From: Sarcina sp. DSM 11001
GTDB lineage: Bacteria; Bacillota; Clostridia; Lachnospirales; Lachnospiraceae
DNA: 64,000 nucleotides
Reading direction: 5' to 3'
NCBI RefSeq assembly: GCF_900101015.1
Contig: NZ_FNFZ01000002.1
Location: 151,221-215,220, forward strand
Of the stretch, positions 29,503 to 38,949 are shown piece by piece. Each line of letters opens with the position of its first letter. Positions within the stretch are counted from its first letter, which is position 1. The notes beneath the pieces are model-generated. The model was not told the DNA's origin and ran no database searches. It saw only the letters and a program-made list of their open reading frames with translations. Made by a program: the position numbers and the translations under genes.

Positions 29503-30765
29503 ATGGAAAAAAGATGGAAGACAACCCGACCGAAGCCGGAGCTTCTGATCCCCGCAAAGGATCTGGAGGTCCTGCGGACGGCGGTCAATTTCGGAGCGGA
29601 CGCGGTCTATATCGGGGGTGAGGCCTTCAGCCTGCGGGCGAAGGCGCGCAATTTCAGCCCCGATGATATGCGCGAGGGGATCGCCTATGCCCATGAGAGG
29701 GGCGTGCGGGTTCATGTCGCCGCTAATATTTACGCACACAACCAGGATCTGGACGAGGCCAAGTCCTATTTTGAATTTCTGGAAGGGATAAGGCCGGACG
29801 CGGTCCTTATTGCTGACCCCGGCATGTTTATGCTTGCCAGGGAGCACTGCCCGGGGATCCCGATCCATATCTCGACACAGGCCAACAGTACCAATTACGG
29901 GACTTTCCGCTTCTGGCACAGCCTTGGCGCTTCCCGAGTGGTATGTGCCCGGGAGCTTTCGCTGCGGGAGATCGCCCAGATCAGGGAGAATACCCCCGGG
30001 GATCTGGAGATCGAAGCCTTTATCCACGGCGCGATGTGTATTTCCTATTCGGGAAGATGTCTTCTTTCCGCCTGGTTTACGGGTCGGGATGCCAACCGGG
30101 GCGCCTGTACCCATCCCTGCAGATGGAAATATGCGGTGGCGGAAGAGAGCAGGCCCGGGGAATACCTGCCGGTCGAAGAGAACGAAAGAGGTACCTATAT
30201 CTTTAATTCCCGCGACCTGTGTATGATCGATCATCTGCCTGAGCTTGCCCGGGCCGGGATCGACAGCCTCAAGATCGAGGGACGTATGAAGACTGCCCTC
30301 TATGTCGCGTCGATCACCCGCGCTTACCGGCGCGCTATTGACGATTACCTGGAGAGCGATGAAAAATATACCGCGGGAATGGACTGGTACCGCAGGGAGA
30401 TCCGCAAATGTACCTACCGCGATTTCACGACAGGATTTTATTTCGGCAGGCCGGATACGCAGTCCATGGTCTATACCGACAACACCTATTCCAGCGATGC
30501 CGTTTTTCTCGGAATCGTTGAAGAAGTCCGGGAAGAAGCCGGGGACGCTCCGGGTTCCGTGGTCATCCATCAGAAGAACAAGTTTTCCGTAGGGGATACC
30601 ATAGAGATCATGCGCCCGGATGGAAAAGACAGGCAGGCCCGTGTCCTCGGGATGCGGGGCGGGGACGGGGAGCCGGTGACGTGCGCTCCTCATCCGGGAG
30701 AGCGGATCCGGTTGTTTCTGGATGCTCAGGCCTGTGAAGGAGATCTGCTGCGCGCAGTCAGATAA
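29503..30765 (+). CDS. Peptidase U32 family protein (TrhP-like, tRNA uridine hydroxylation)
   Basis: 420 residues. The U32 signature EAFIHGAMCISYSGRCLLS is intact around residues 168-190, with further cysteines in RGACTHPCRW. U32 proteins TrhP1/TrhP2 (yrrN/yrrO) hydroxylate U34 of tRNA in B. subtilis, and E. coli RlhA hydroxylates 23S rRNA. A single U32 gene follows trmR here, where B. subtilis has two. The C-terminal part (330-420) is a beta-barrel-like extension. The function is inferred from motif plus neighbour. Confidence 0.92.
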   Translation: MEKRWKTTRPKPELLIPAKDLEVLRTAVNFGADAVYIGGEAFSLRAKARNFSPDDMREGIAYAHERGVRVHVAANIYAHNQDLDEAKSYFEFLEGIRPDAVLIADPGMFMLAREHCPGIPIHISTQANSTNYGTFRFWHSLGASRVVCARELSLREIAQIRENTPGDLEIEAFIHGAMCISYSGRCLLSAWFTGRDANRGACTHPCRWKYAVAEESRPGEYLPVEENERGTYIFNSRDLCMIDHLPELARAGIDSLKIEGRMKTALYVASITRAYRRAIDDYLESDEKYTAGMDWYRREIRKCTYRDFTTGFYFGRPDTQSMVYTDNTYSSDAVFLGIVEEVREEAGDAPGSVVIHQKNKFSVGDTIEIMRPDGKDRQARVLGMRGGDGEPVTCAPHPGERIRLFLDAQACEGDLLRAVR

Positions 30766-30854
30766 GGAACTGCCGTGAACAGTCAGACAGGGGACTGCTG
30801 CGAACAGTCGGATTAAAAACTGTTGCAAACAGTCCTATAAGAGGCTGTTGGGGA
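30755..30854 (+). repeat. Four 25-nt tandem repeats starting at the U32 gene stop codon
   Basis: Four units of exactly 25 nt (30755-30779, 30780-30804, 30805-30829, 30830-30854), each beginning CAGTC. The first holds the final codons and TAA (30763-30765). Units 3 and 4 carry further TAA triplets. Inside units AACTGTTGCAAACAGT-like dyads can fold. Confidence 0.93.
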
Positions 30855-30883
30855 CATTTCCTGTATACGGATGGGAGGCAAAT

Positions 30884-32260
30884 ATGAAAATCATAGTGAT
30901 CGGCTGCGGCAAGGTCGGTTCGGCGCTTGCGAGGCAGCTCAGTGAAGAAGGCCATGACGTCAGTGTCATAGACAGAAATCCGGAGGTCGTCAATGAAGTG
31001 ACTTCCAGCTGTGATGTCATCGGTATTGTGGGCAACGGCGGCAGCCATGCTGTGCAGAAGGAAGTAGGGATCGAGGACGCGGATCTTTTGATCGCCGCGT
31101 CGGATTCCGACGAATTGAACCTTCTGAGCTGCCTGATCGCAAAGAAAGCAGGTAACTGCAGCACGATCGCCCGTGTCAGAAACCCGATCTACAACAGTGA
31201 GATAGGATTTATCCGGGAGGAACTGGGGCTTTCCCTCACAGTCAATCCCGAATACGCGGCAGCCATGGAGGCCTCCCGCCTTCTGAAATTCCCGTCCGCG
31301 ATCAAGATCGAGCCTTTTGCCCGCGGTCATATTGAGCTGCTCAAATTCCCGATCTCGGGGAATTCCCCCATCGGCGGGCACACACTGGCGGAGGTTACCA
31401 AAAACATCGGTGGAGATGTCCTGGTCTGTGCCGTGGAGAGAGGCCCGGAGCATAATGTCACGATCCCCGACGGTCTTTTCCGCCTGCAGGCGGGAGATAT
31501 CCTCAGCATTATTGCTGGTCCCAAGAGCGCCCACGCGTTTGTGGAGAAGGCAGGGCTGAAAAGCCGCAGTGTCTCCAACTGCATGATCATCGGCGGCGGA
31601 ACGATCGCCTATTATCTGGCCAGGATCCTCCTGGACAGCCATATCGATGTCACGATCATTGAGAAGAAACCCGAGGTCTGCAAGATGCTGGCGGAGGAAT
31701 TGCCCGAGGCCAATATCATCTGCGGCGACGCCGCCAACCAGAACGTCCTCCTCGAGGAAAAGATCGAGAGCATTGAATCCTTCGTCAGCCTGACCGGGAT
31801 GGATGAGGAGAATATTTTCCTCTCCCTCTATGCCCGCAGGGCTTCTTCCAGGGACGTCAAGCTGATCACCAAGGTGAACCGCATCAATTACGACGATATT
31901 ATCGACGACATGAACCTGGGAAGCATTCTCAATCCCCAGAAGATCGTCGCGGAATATATCGTCCGCTATGTCCGCGCGATGGAAAATTCCATCGGCAGCA
32001 ACGTCGAGACACTCTACAATATTATCGAAAACAAGGCGGAGGCTCTGGAATTCCTGGTCCAGGAGGGCGCTCCTGTCATCGGGATCCCCCTTATGCAGCT
32101 TCCGCTCAAAAAAGATGTCCTGGTGGCCTGTATTTACAGAAACAGGCAGGTCATTATTCCCAACGGTCAGACCAAAATGGAAGTGGGCGACAGGGTCATC
32201 GTGGTGACGACAAAGATCGGTTTCCAGGATATTAGGGATATTCTGGAGGAGACCCGTTGA
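30884..32260 (+). CDS. trkA: Trk potassium transport regulatory protein TrkA
   Basis: 458 residues with the duplicated RCK_N-RCK_C layout: the first nucleotide-binding motif is IGCGKVGSALARQL (residues 5-18), and the second, at about 228-241, is IGGGTIAYYLARIL. TrkA binds NAD(H) and gates the TrkH channel on the cytoplasmic side. GGGAGGCAAAT precedes the ATG at 30884. trkH follows after 150 bp in the same direction. Confidence 0.96.
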   Translation: MKIIVIGCGKVGSALARQLSEEGHDVSVIDRNPEVVNEVTSSCDVIGIVGNGGSHAVQKEVGIEDADLLIAASDSDELNLLSCLIAKKAGNCSTIARVRNPIYNSEIGFIREELGLSLTVNPEYAAAMEASRLLKFPSAIKIEPFARGHIELLKFPISGNSPIGGHTLAEVTKNIGGDVLVCAVERGPEHNVTIPDGLFRLQAGDILSIIAGPKSAHAFVEKAGLKSRSVSNCMIIGGGTIAYYLARILLDSHIDVTIIEKKPEVCKMLAEELPEANIICGDAANQNVLLEEKIESIESFVSLTGMDEENIFLSLYARRASSRDVKLITKVNRINYDDIIDDMNLGSILNPQKIVAEYIVRYVRAMENSIGSNVETLYNIIENKAEALEFLVQEGAPVIGIPLMQLPLKKDVLVACIYRNRQVIIPNGQTKMEVGDRVIVVTTKIGFQDIRDILEETR

Positions 32261-32410
32261 CAGAACCGGGCATGAGCACGCGAACCACCCCCGGGGCCGG
32301 TCACCGAAGGATCATTGGTCATCGGATGACCGGTAACGCAAAAGTACCCCGGGTTTTGCCGCGGCCTGAGAAGTAACTGTTGACCTATGTGTTAAAAGCA
32401 GGGTAGTGAT

Positions 32411-33871
32411 ATGAATTATTCCATCATCCGGCGAACGACCGGACTTGTTCTGCGGTTTGAGGCCATGTTCCTCATTCTTCCTGCCTTGACGGGATTTATA
32501 TACCGCGAACTGGCCGGAGCCATTTATCTGTTACTCGCCGTTGCCTACTTTCTGCTGGGGAATCTGTTAAACCTCAGTGTCAGAAAAGATGACAGCACGG
32601 ATTATTTTACCAAAGAGGGCTTTATCAGTGTCGCGATGGTCTGGATCGTGATCAGTATGTGCGGGGCGCTGCCCTTCGTTGTCTGCGGAGACATTCCGAA
32701 ATATTCCGACGCTCTGTTTGAGACAGTTTCCGGCTTTACGACCACCGGTTCCAGTATCCTGACAGATGTCGAAGCGCTCAGCCACGCGAGCCTGTTCTGG
32801 AGAAGCTTTACCCACTGGGTTGGCGGCATGGGCGTTATCGTCCTTGTCCTCGCCATCATGCCCATGCGCTCCCGCAGAATGGGCAGTCAGATGCACCTGA
32901 TGCGCGCGGAGAGCCCGGGACCTGTCGTCGGCAAGCTCGTCCCCAAGATCAGGGATACCGCAAAGATCCTTTACATGATCTACCTCGGGATCACAGTCAC
33001 GGAGATCGTACTCCTGCTCATTGCGGGAATGCCGCTCTTTGATACCCTTTGCCTCAGCTTCGGAACAGCAGGTACCGGAGGATTCGGTGTTCTGGGAGAC
33101 AGCATCGCCAGCTATCCCGTCCTGCAGCAGGCGATCATCACGATATTTATGATCCTTTTCGGCGTCAACTTTAACGCCTACTTTTATCTCTTTCTCGGAA
33201 AAGATAAAAAAGAAGCATTCCGCCTGACGGAAGTGCGCTGGTACTTCGCGATCATCGCTTTCAGCATCGTCACGATCACGATCAACATCCACGGCCTGTT
33301 TGAAAACATTTTCATGGCCTTTCACCACGCTGCCTTCCAGGTCGGATCCATTATCACGACTACCGGTTATGCGACGGCTGATTTTGACCTGTGGCCGCAG
33401 TATTCCAGGTGCCTTCTGGTCATCATCATGTTCATAGGAGCCTGCGCGGGCAGTACCGGCGGCGGGATCAAGGTATCCCGTATCATTATCCTCCTCAAGG
33501 CCTCCGGCAGGGAGATTTACCACTACCTGCATCCCAGGAGCGTCACAACCATCCGGATGGACAACAAGCCCGTGGAACAGGAGACCGTCAGGTCTGTTGT
33601 TATGTACGTGGGCGTCTATGCCGTTATTTTCACGACCTCCGTCCTCGCTGTTGCCTTCTTTGACAGCGGCCAGTCACTGGAGACCATCTTTACGGCAGTG
33701 GCGGCGACCTTCAACAACATAGGCCCCGGACTGTCTGCCGTCGGACCGACTGCCAACTTTTCCGCCCTGTCGCTGCCGACCAAGTATATTCTTATGTTTG
33801 ACATGCTTGCGGGCAGACTGGAGCTCTATCCCATGCTCCTGTTATTCTATCCCCAGCGCCTCAGACACTGA
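32411..33871 (+). CDS. trkH: Potassium uptake protein TrkH
   Basis: 486 residues, polytopic, with the four-fold pore repeats of the Trk/Ktr family; filter-like segments SGFTTTGSS, FGTAGTGGFG, TTTGYATADF and NNIGPGLS are visible in order. It forms the K+ channel subunit gated by TrkA. The 150-bp spacer upstream contains the dyad GGTCATCGGATGACC and other GC-rich stems but no riboswitch I recognise. Confidence 0.96.
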   Translation: MNYSIIRRTTGLVLRFEAMFLILPALTGFIYRELAGAIYLLLAVAYFLLGNLLNLSVRKDDSTDYFTKEGFISVAMVWIVISMCGALPFVVCGDIPKYSDALFETVSGFTTTGSSILTDVEALSHASLFWRSFTHWVGGMGVIVLVLAIMPMRSRRMGSQMHLMRAESPGPVVGKLVPKIRDTAKILYMIYLGITVTEIVLLLIAGMPLFDTLCLSFGTAGTGGFGVLGDSIASYPVLQQAIITIFMILFGVNFNAYFYLFLGKDKKEAFRLTEVRWYFAIIAFSIVTITINIHGLFENIFMAFHHAAFQVGSIITTTGYATADFDLWPQYSRCLLVIIMFIGACAGSTGGGIKVSRIIILLKASGREIYHYLHPRSVTTIRMDNKPVEQETVRSVVMYVGVYAVIFTTSVLAVAFFDSGQSLETIFTAVAATFNNIGPGLSAVGPTANFSALSLPTKYILMFDMLAGRLELYPMLLLFYPQRLRH

Positions 33872-34183
33872 TCTGAAAGATAACGGTTCAAGGCTCGCTC
33901 GCGAACCTTGCGCCCGCCTGCGGGTTTCCCTTGTCCTTGTCTTGTAAAGACAAGAAAGAACAAGGGAAACATTTTCCGCACTGCGCGTGGGGCAGGAGAC
34001 AGGTTATACATATGGGACTATGTTGTTCCTGATGAACCACACCGCGCGTGGGGCAGGAGACAGGGGACAAAGAACCGTCTCCTGCCTCCGGCCTTCTTTC
34101 CTACCGGCGCACTGCTTTTTTTGAAAAAACGTTTGGCAAAAAAATGTTTGAAAAAACGTTTTTGAAAAAAATTAAAAAAGTGC
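33872..34183. repeat. Non-coding block of hairpins and a 21-bp direct repeat
   Basis: No gene seen. GTTTCCCTTG (33924-33933) pairs with CAAGGGAAAC (33961-33970) around an inner CTTGTCTT/AAGACAAG stem. A 21-bp sequence starting GCGCGTGGGGCAGGAGACAG occurs identically at 33983-34003 and 34044-34064; the second copy forms the hairpin GCAGGAGAC/GTCTCCTGC (34053-34085). Further on, TTTGAAAAAACGTTT repeats at about 34117 and 34147. It resembles interspersed palindromic repeats of clostridia. Confidence 0.75.
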
Positions 34184-34212
34184 TTGCATTTTGGGAAATG
34201 CAACAGTATAAT
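34184..34212 (+). promoter_or_regulatory. tRNA-Gln promoter
   Basis: TTGCAT (34184-34189), 17-bp spacer, TATAAT (34207-34212), about 40 bp before the mature tRNA. Confidence 0.8.
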
Positions 34213-34253
34213 TATGATTCGTAGCCGGCAATCAGTCGGAAACAAACAGATAA

Positions 34254-34326
34254 TGGGCTATAGCCAAACGGTAAGGCAGCGGACTCTGACTCCGTCATTT
34301 TGTAGGTTCGAATCCTACTAGCCCAG
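34254..34326 (+). tRNA. tRNA-Gln (anticodon CUG)
   Basis: Complete cloverleaf: acceptor TGGGCTA with TAGCCCA, D-arm with AACGGTAAGGC, anticodon stem GCGGA/TCCGT with loop CTCTGAC giving CUG, and T-arm GTAGG-TTCGAAT-CCTAC. G is the discriminator and CCA is not encoded. It is a single tRNA with its own promoter and terminator. Confidence 0.95.
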
Positions 34327-34334
34327 CTTTAAGG

Positions 34335-34382
34335 AAGGGTTTTATCGTCTCACAGGGGGAGGCGGTAAAATCCTTTTATTTT
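34335..34382 (+). terminator. Terminator after tRNA-Gln
   Basis: AAGGGTTTTATCGTCTC pairs with GGAGGCGGTAAAATCCTT through several G-T pairs, then TTTATTTTG. Confidence 0.8.
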
Positions 34383-34914
34383 GTCCATGACTCTTTTGTC
34401 TATGAGTTTTTTGCCAGTGAATAGTTTGCCGGCAAATATTTTTGAAAGAGAGCTGTGATGCCGGGATCCGGACAGAGATTGAGGCAGAAGATGTGGCGGA
34501 CGGAGCCCGGTCTCCGCAGGGGGCCGGGATACTTTCAGAACCTTCTGAAAACCTTGTATTTATTGGGATTGTTACAGACTGTCAGGAAGTTGTCATTCTG
34601 TGTTCTGGGATGATTGGACAAAATTGTTACGAAATCATTACATAAATTTAATGTATATTACAGGTGGACAGGTTGTTCCAACAAGTATATAATTGTATCA
34701 AACCTTTTATGTTGACCATACAGTTTTTTACAGTACGGACTCTCCCGAAGATGCAGAAGCAAAATTTGATCTGGATTTCGGGATGTTCTGTTTGGTGTGT
34801 CAAAAAAAGGATTATTTTCCTGATGTTGAAAACGGTGCCTGCCTGCGCCGGGTTTTATCCACTCAGGACGGAATATCTTAGCTGCATCTGGGTCCGGATG
34901 AGAATGGAGGGAGT
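34383..34914. other. Leader region without a convincing gene
   Basis: About 530 bp before the secreted amidase. Short open frames (for example 34442-34645) lack ribosome sites and recognisable sequence. A possible promoter is TTGTTA (34624-34629), 17 bp, TTTAAT (34647-34652), giving a leader of about 260 nt. Confidence 0.45.
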
Positions 34915-36855
34915 TTGAAAACGGGAACGACCAGGTTCAAGAGAGCTAAAGGTATGCTGGCAGCAGCCATTACAGCAGCCGCTGTGATGACGATGGCTTT
35001 TCCAGCTTACGGAAATACCTCAATAACAGAGGATACAGTCAGTATCCCGGCAGCTGAAGCGGAGGAAAGATCACTCTCCTTTGGCGATGCGGTCAGTGCT
35101 TTATATGCCGGTTCCTCAGATATGACAGATGATATGGTTCTGGAAGCAGCCCGTCAGATCTGCTCGGAAGGAGATCTTTTGTTTTCAGAGCTGAACACAG
35201 AGGACGCGCAGGCTGTGATGAACGCTCTCTCGAGATACGAGGAAGCAAAAGCCTGTTTTATAAAGACAGAGATAAATGCATCAGAAAAAGGGGAAACGGC
35301 TCGGGAGGACATGCCCGGAGCCATTTATGATGAATGGGAAAGACAGGCTTCATTATCCAGAATGACTGTCATGGAGGATTCCTCTATCCGTGAACTGATC
35401 CCCAGATTCCGCGTGACCGGCTGCAGAGAAGAGAACGGTGTACTTTCCGTGGATGTGGATGAATGGATGACCCAGGCCTACGGCTCTGCCGGCGGATCCG
35501 GAGTCACCAATGCCTCAGCCTACAGCTATGCTTTTTCCCTCGACCTCAAGTCCGGCGGAGATGGTGCGTGGGCGCCCTGCGGAGTCAATGGGACGGAAAT
35601 TAACTTTGCCTGGCTGGAAGGGGATAAAGACCCCGTCGCAGAATCCCGGCAGGTGCCTCAGGCTCTGTATGAGGTAAAATCAGATCTGTCCGCACAGACG
35701 GCGGCGTATGCGTCGATCAGGAGCCCGGCTCCTGAAGCAGAGGATGCCCTGCAGAACGACAGCGGGGAAAAGGCTGAGACCCTTTCCTTTTCTGTAGAGA
35801 AGCAGGCGGTTGTTCTGCCGGAAAGCGTACTGGAGGACGGATCCGCCTTAGATGCGGGCGTATATGAGGTTTCCAGAGGTTACAGCTACCAGATTTCCAA
35901 GGCAGTGGCCTATGGGGACCGCTATTGGAAGCATTACAACCACAGTTACCACAACTACGCGAACGAGGGAGGCGACTGCGCGAATTTTGTATCCCAGTGC
36001 CTGTATGCCGGCGGGATGCCTCGCACGGACGACTGGTTCCCCCAGTCTGTGAACTGGATCAATGTAATGGGACATATTCGTCATTTCAAGGCATACGGCT
36101 CTTTCCTGACTGCGTCAAACTCCAATGTGAGTGCAGGCAATCCGGTTTATTATGACTGGAACAGGGATGGGATCTATGATCATACAACGCTCTGCGTGGG
36201 AGTTAACTCCTCGGGAATGCCCGTGGTGGACTCGCACACGGCCAATCTCTATCATGCTCCCTGGAGTATGGGCAGTCATGCGAAACGCGGGACGATCAGG
36301 CTTCATGGAACAGGGGCGTCCTCTTCAAGCGCGCCGAAGAAAAACAGCTGGGAAACAGTCGGAGGAAAAACCTACTACATCGGATCTGACGGAAAAAGAG
36401 TCAAAAATAAATTCCTCAGGATCAACGGCGGAGTTTACTATTTCAATTCCAGCGGCGTACGGGTTACCGGCTTCTTCAAGGTTGGCTCCTACTGGCACTA
36501 TGCTTCTGTCAAGACCGGGAAGCTGCTCACAGGATTCCAGTGGATCGCAGGGAAGACTTATTATTTCTCTGTCAAGAATTATGCGCGTCTGACCGGCAGG
36601 CAGTGGATCGCCGGCTATACCTATTATTTTAACGGCAAGGGTGTCCGCCAGTATGGCTTTTTGAGGATCGGAGGCAGGTACTATTATGCGGCTCCGAAAA
36701 CCGGGAGATTTGTCAGGGGCTGGAAACAGATCAATGGCAAATGGTATTTCTTCGACAGGCAGACCATGGTGAGAACGACCGGCTGGAAGGTTATTGACGG
36801 ACGCAGGTGTTATTTTGACTCGCAGGGTGTTCTGCGGAAGGGCAGGCACGGCTGA
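34915..36855 (+). CDS. Secreted amidase-domain protein with C-terminal cell-wall-binding repeats
   Basis: 646 residues. A signal peptide is clear (basic start, hydrophobic run about 14-30, cleavage near AYG). The Amidase_6-type domain lies at about 315-470, with the catalytic-type cysteine in EGGDCANFVSQ and a later histidine region YDHTTLCVG. Residues 480-646 are about seven choline/glucan-binding-like repeats of about 20 residues (pattern WxxIxGKxYYF). Likely an extracellular enzyme bound to wall polymers. The start is TTG at 34915 after GGAGGGAG. The N-terminal 40-310 part is not recognised. Confidence 0.85.
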   Translation: MKTGTTRFKRAKGMLAAAITAAAVMTMAFPAYGNTSITEDTVSIPAAEAEERSLSFGDAVSALYAGSSDMTDDMVLEAARQICSEGDLLFSELNTEDAQAVMNALSRYEEAKACFIKTEINASEKGETAREDMPGAIYDEWERQASLSRMTVMEDSSIRELIPRFRVTGCREENGVLSVDVDEWMTQAYGSAGGSGVTNASAYSYAFSLDLKSGGDGAWAPCGVNGTEINFAWLEGDKDPVAESRQVPQALYEVKSDLSAQTAAYASIRSPAPEAEDALQNDSGEKAETLSFSVEKQAVVLPESVLEDGSALDAGVYEVSRGYSYQISKAVAYGDRYWKHYNHSYHNYANEGGDCANFVSQCLYAGGMPRTDDWFPQSVNWINVMGHIRHFKAYGSFLTASNSNVSAGNPVYYDWNRDGIYDHTTLCVGVNSSGMPVVDSHTANLYHAPWSMGSHAKRGTIRLHGTGASSSSAPKKNSWETVGGKTYYIGSDGKRVKNKFLRINGGVYYFNSSGVRVTGFFKVGSYWHYASVKTGKLLTGFQWIAGKTYYFSVKNYARLTGRQWIAGYTYYFNGKGVRQYGFLRIGGRYYYAAPKTGRFVRGWKQINGKWYFFDRQTMVRTTGWKVIDGRRCYFDSQGVLRKGRHG

Positions 36856-36893
36856 CAGAGAGTACTTTTGCAAAAACGTATACGGAGGCACCG

Positions 36894-37670
36894 ATGTATA
36901 CTTTTGACAGCAGGGTCCGCTACAGCGAGACCAGTGCGGATGGACGGCTGACACCGGAAAAGCTGATCGATTATTTTCAGGATTGTTCAACTTTTCAGTC
37001 CGAGGATATTGGGGCAGGTGTGGAAAAGATAAGGTCGCGGAGCCTTGCATGGATGATCGTGTACTGGCGCGTGGAGATCCGCAGAATGCCGGTCCTCGGA
37101 GAGCAGATAAGAATCGGGACTCTGCCGTATGAAATGAAGGGAAGCATCGGGCTTCGTAACTTTATGATGGAAACGGCAGACGGAGAGAGACTGGCATGCG
37201 CCAATTCGGTATGGTCTCTGATCGATACTAAGACCATGCACCCTGTGCGCATTCCTGCTGATATCGTAGATGTCTATCAGTTAGGGGACCGGCTCGATAT
37301 GCTTTATGATTCCCGGAAGATCCGGATCCCGGATGTTCCCGGTGAGGAAAAGCTGCCGGTCGTCGTAAAAGAATATCATCTCGATTCAAACAGACATATG
37401 AACAATGGCCAGTACGTGCGGATCGCTATGGGTTATCTGCCCCCGGAGACAGAGATCTCCGTGCTCAGGATCGATTACCGGAGACAGGCCAGACTGGGAG
37501 ACAGGATCATACCTGTGGTGTATGAACTGCCTTCTCGTATAGATCCTATGACTGACCATACGGATATACTGGATACAGGGACTGCGTCGGAGAGAGAGGG
37601 CCGGACTGTCTGTGTATCACTAAATGATAATGACGGGAGACCTTATGCTGTACTTGAAATTAAAAATTGA
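36894..37670 (+). CDS. Acyl-ACP thioesterase
   Basis: 258 residues, double hot-dog fold of the FatA/FatB-type acyl-ACP thioesterases (PF01643). The catalytic region HLDSNRHMNNGQYVRIA, with Asp, Asn and His, is intact near residues 163-180. It would release fatty acids from acyl-ACP. TACGGAGGCACCG precedes the start. It lies alone between the amidase and cvfB. Confidence 0.9.
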   Translation: MYTFDSRVRYSETSADGRLTPEKLIDYFQDCSTFQSEDIGAGVEKIRSRSLAWMIVYWRVEIRRMPVLGEQIRIGTLPYEMKGSIGLRNFMMETADGERLACANSVWSLIDTKTMHPVRIPADIVDVYQLGDRLDMLYDSRKIRIPDVPGEEKLPVVVKEYHLDSNRHMNNGQYVRIAMGYLPPETEISVLRIDYRRQARLGDRIIPVVYELPSRIDPMTDHTDILDTGTASEREGRTVCVSLNDNDGRPYAVLEIKN

Positions 37671-37874
37671 AAACGGAAAGAAATTGTTTTCTCCGGGAGA
37701 CATTGATCCGGGGAAATGTCAGGTTCCGGGTATACTGCGGCATTTACAGTCCTACGCTGAAAGGCTGGGAACTGCACCGTCTGTTAACGCAATGCTCTAT
37801 TAGCGCAGAAACAATGGGAAAATGTCGAAATAAATGGCAGTATACTATCCGGAACACTAACGGAAAGGATATGT

Positions 37875-38708
37875 ATGCTCAGAATAGGTGAAAAACAGAT
37901 ACTACGTATAGATAAACAAGTACCCTTTGGAGTTTACCTGACGGCTGATGTACCTAATGAACGCGTACTTCTGCCCAGGTCACAGGTGCCCGAGGGGGCA
38001 GCGATCGGCGATGAGCTGGAGGTTTTTTTATACAAAGATTCTGAGGACAGGCTGATCGCTACAAGAAAGGAACCTAAGCTTACTCTGCATCAGGTTGGCT
38101 ATCTTACAGTGATCCAGGTGAGCAGGATCGGGGCGTTTCTGGACTGGGGACTGGACAAGGATCTCCTGCTTCCCTATCATGAACAGCCCAGGGAACGTGT
38201 CCAGGAAGGGCAGACAGTCCTGGTTGCCGTTTATCTGGACAAGAGTGAACGCCTGTGCGCCACCATGAATGTTTATCCCTGGCTGCGTACAGACAGTCCC
38301 TATAAGACAGGCGATCAGGTGGAGGGTGTCGTCTACGAGACAAGCCGCAATTTCGGCGCCTTTGTCGCGGTAGACAGTATCTATTCGGCATTGATCCCCA
38401 GGCGTGAGCTTACCAGAGAATACAAGGCGGGAGAAGTCATTCAGGCCCGCGTCATCGGGGTCAAACCCGACGGAAAGCTGGATCTGAGCACCAGAGAGAA
38501 GAGCTACCTTCAGATCGACACGGATATGGAGACGATCCTTAAGGCGCTCAGGGAAGGAGACGGCGCGATCCCTTTCACGGACAAGGCTTCACCTGAACTG
38601 ATCCGGGAAGAGATGCATATGAGCAAGAACGAGTTCAAACGCGCAGTGGGACACTTGCTGAGAGATAATAAAATAGCCATAGAAGAAGACAGGATCGTTT
38701 TACTATGA
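37875..38708 (+). CDS. cvfB: CvfB-type S1 RNA-binding protein
   Basis: 277 residues: three S1-like OB domains followed by a winged helix at the C-terminus (about 215-277, MSKNEFKRAVGHLLRDNKIAIE), the layout of CvfB/YitL. CvfB affects virulence gene expression in Staphylococcus aureus and binds RNA. The recognisable S1 strands are GYLTVIQVSRIGAFLDWGL and EGVVYETSRNFGAFVAVD. ACGGAAAGGATATGT is the ribosome site. A terminator follows at once. Confidence 0.9.
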   Translation: MLRIGEKQILRIDKQVPFGVYLTADVPNERVLLPRSQVPEGAAIGDELEVFLYKDSEDRLIATRKEPKLTLHQVGYLTVIQVSRIGAFLDWGLDKDLLLPYHEQPRERVQEGQTVLVAVYLDKSERLCATMNVYPWLRTDSPYKTGDQVEGVVYETSRNFGAFVAVDSIYSALIPRRELTREYKAGEVIQARVIGVKPDGKLDLSTREKSYLQIDTDMETILKALREGDGAIPFTDKASPELIREEMHMSKNEFKRAVGHLLRDNKIAIEEDRIVLL

Positions 38709-38710
38709 GA

Positions 38711-38741
38711 AAAAGCACAGCGAAAGCTGTGCTTTTCTTGT
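38711..38741 (+). terminator. Terminator after cvfB
   Basis: AAAAGCACAGC (38711-38721), loop GAAA, GCTGTGCTTTT (38726-38736), then CTTG: perfect 11-bp stem with a stable tetraloop. Confidence 0.9.
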
Positions 38742-38949
38742 GCCTGTTGAAGCATTCCTCCCCTTGTTCATATTGAGATTATGTTCATAATGATATCAGG
38801 GTGAAGATTTTTCAAGTATGATTTTGTCTATTATTTACAAATTTTCTTGTTATTTTTGTAGATTATTATTGATTTTTACATTAGAATAGTATTTGGGGTA
38901 TTGAAAAGATGTTCATGCGGAGTCGGCTCCGCAGGAAAGAGTGGGACGC

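Noticed and set aside
32261-32410. c-di-AMP or K+-related riboswitch before trkH
   Set aside because: Only simple GC-rich dyads are visible; I could not find the conserved core of the ydaO-type riboswitch.
34442-34881. Small frames (67 and 62 codons) upstream of the amidase gene
   Set aside because: No ribosome-binding site, non-ATG starts and no family resemblance.
37667-37891. Short frame between the thioesterase and cvfB genes
   Set aside because: Overlaps both neighbours, starts with TTG without a ribosome site and has no recognisable sequence.
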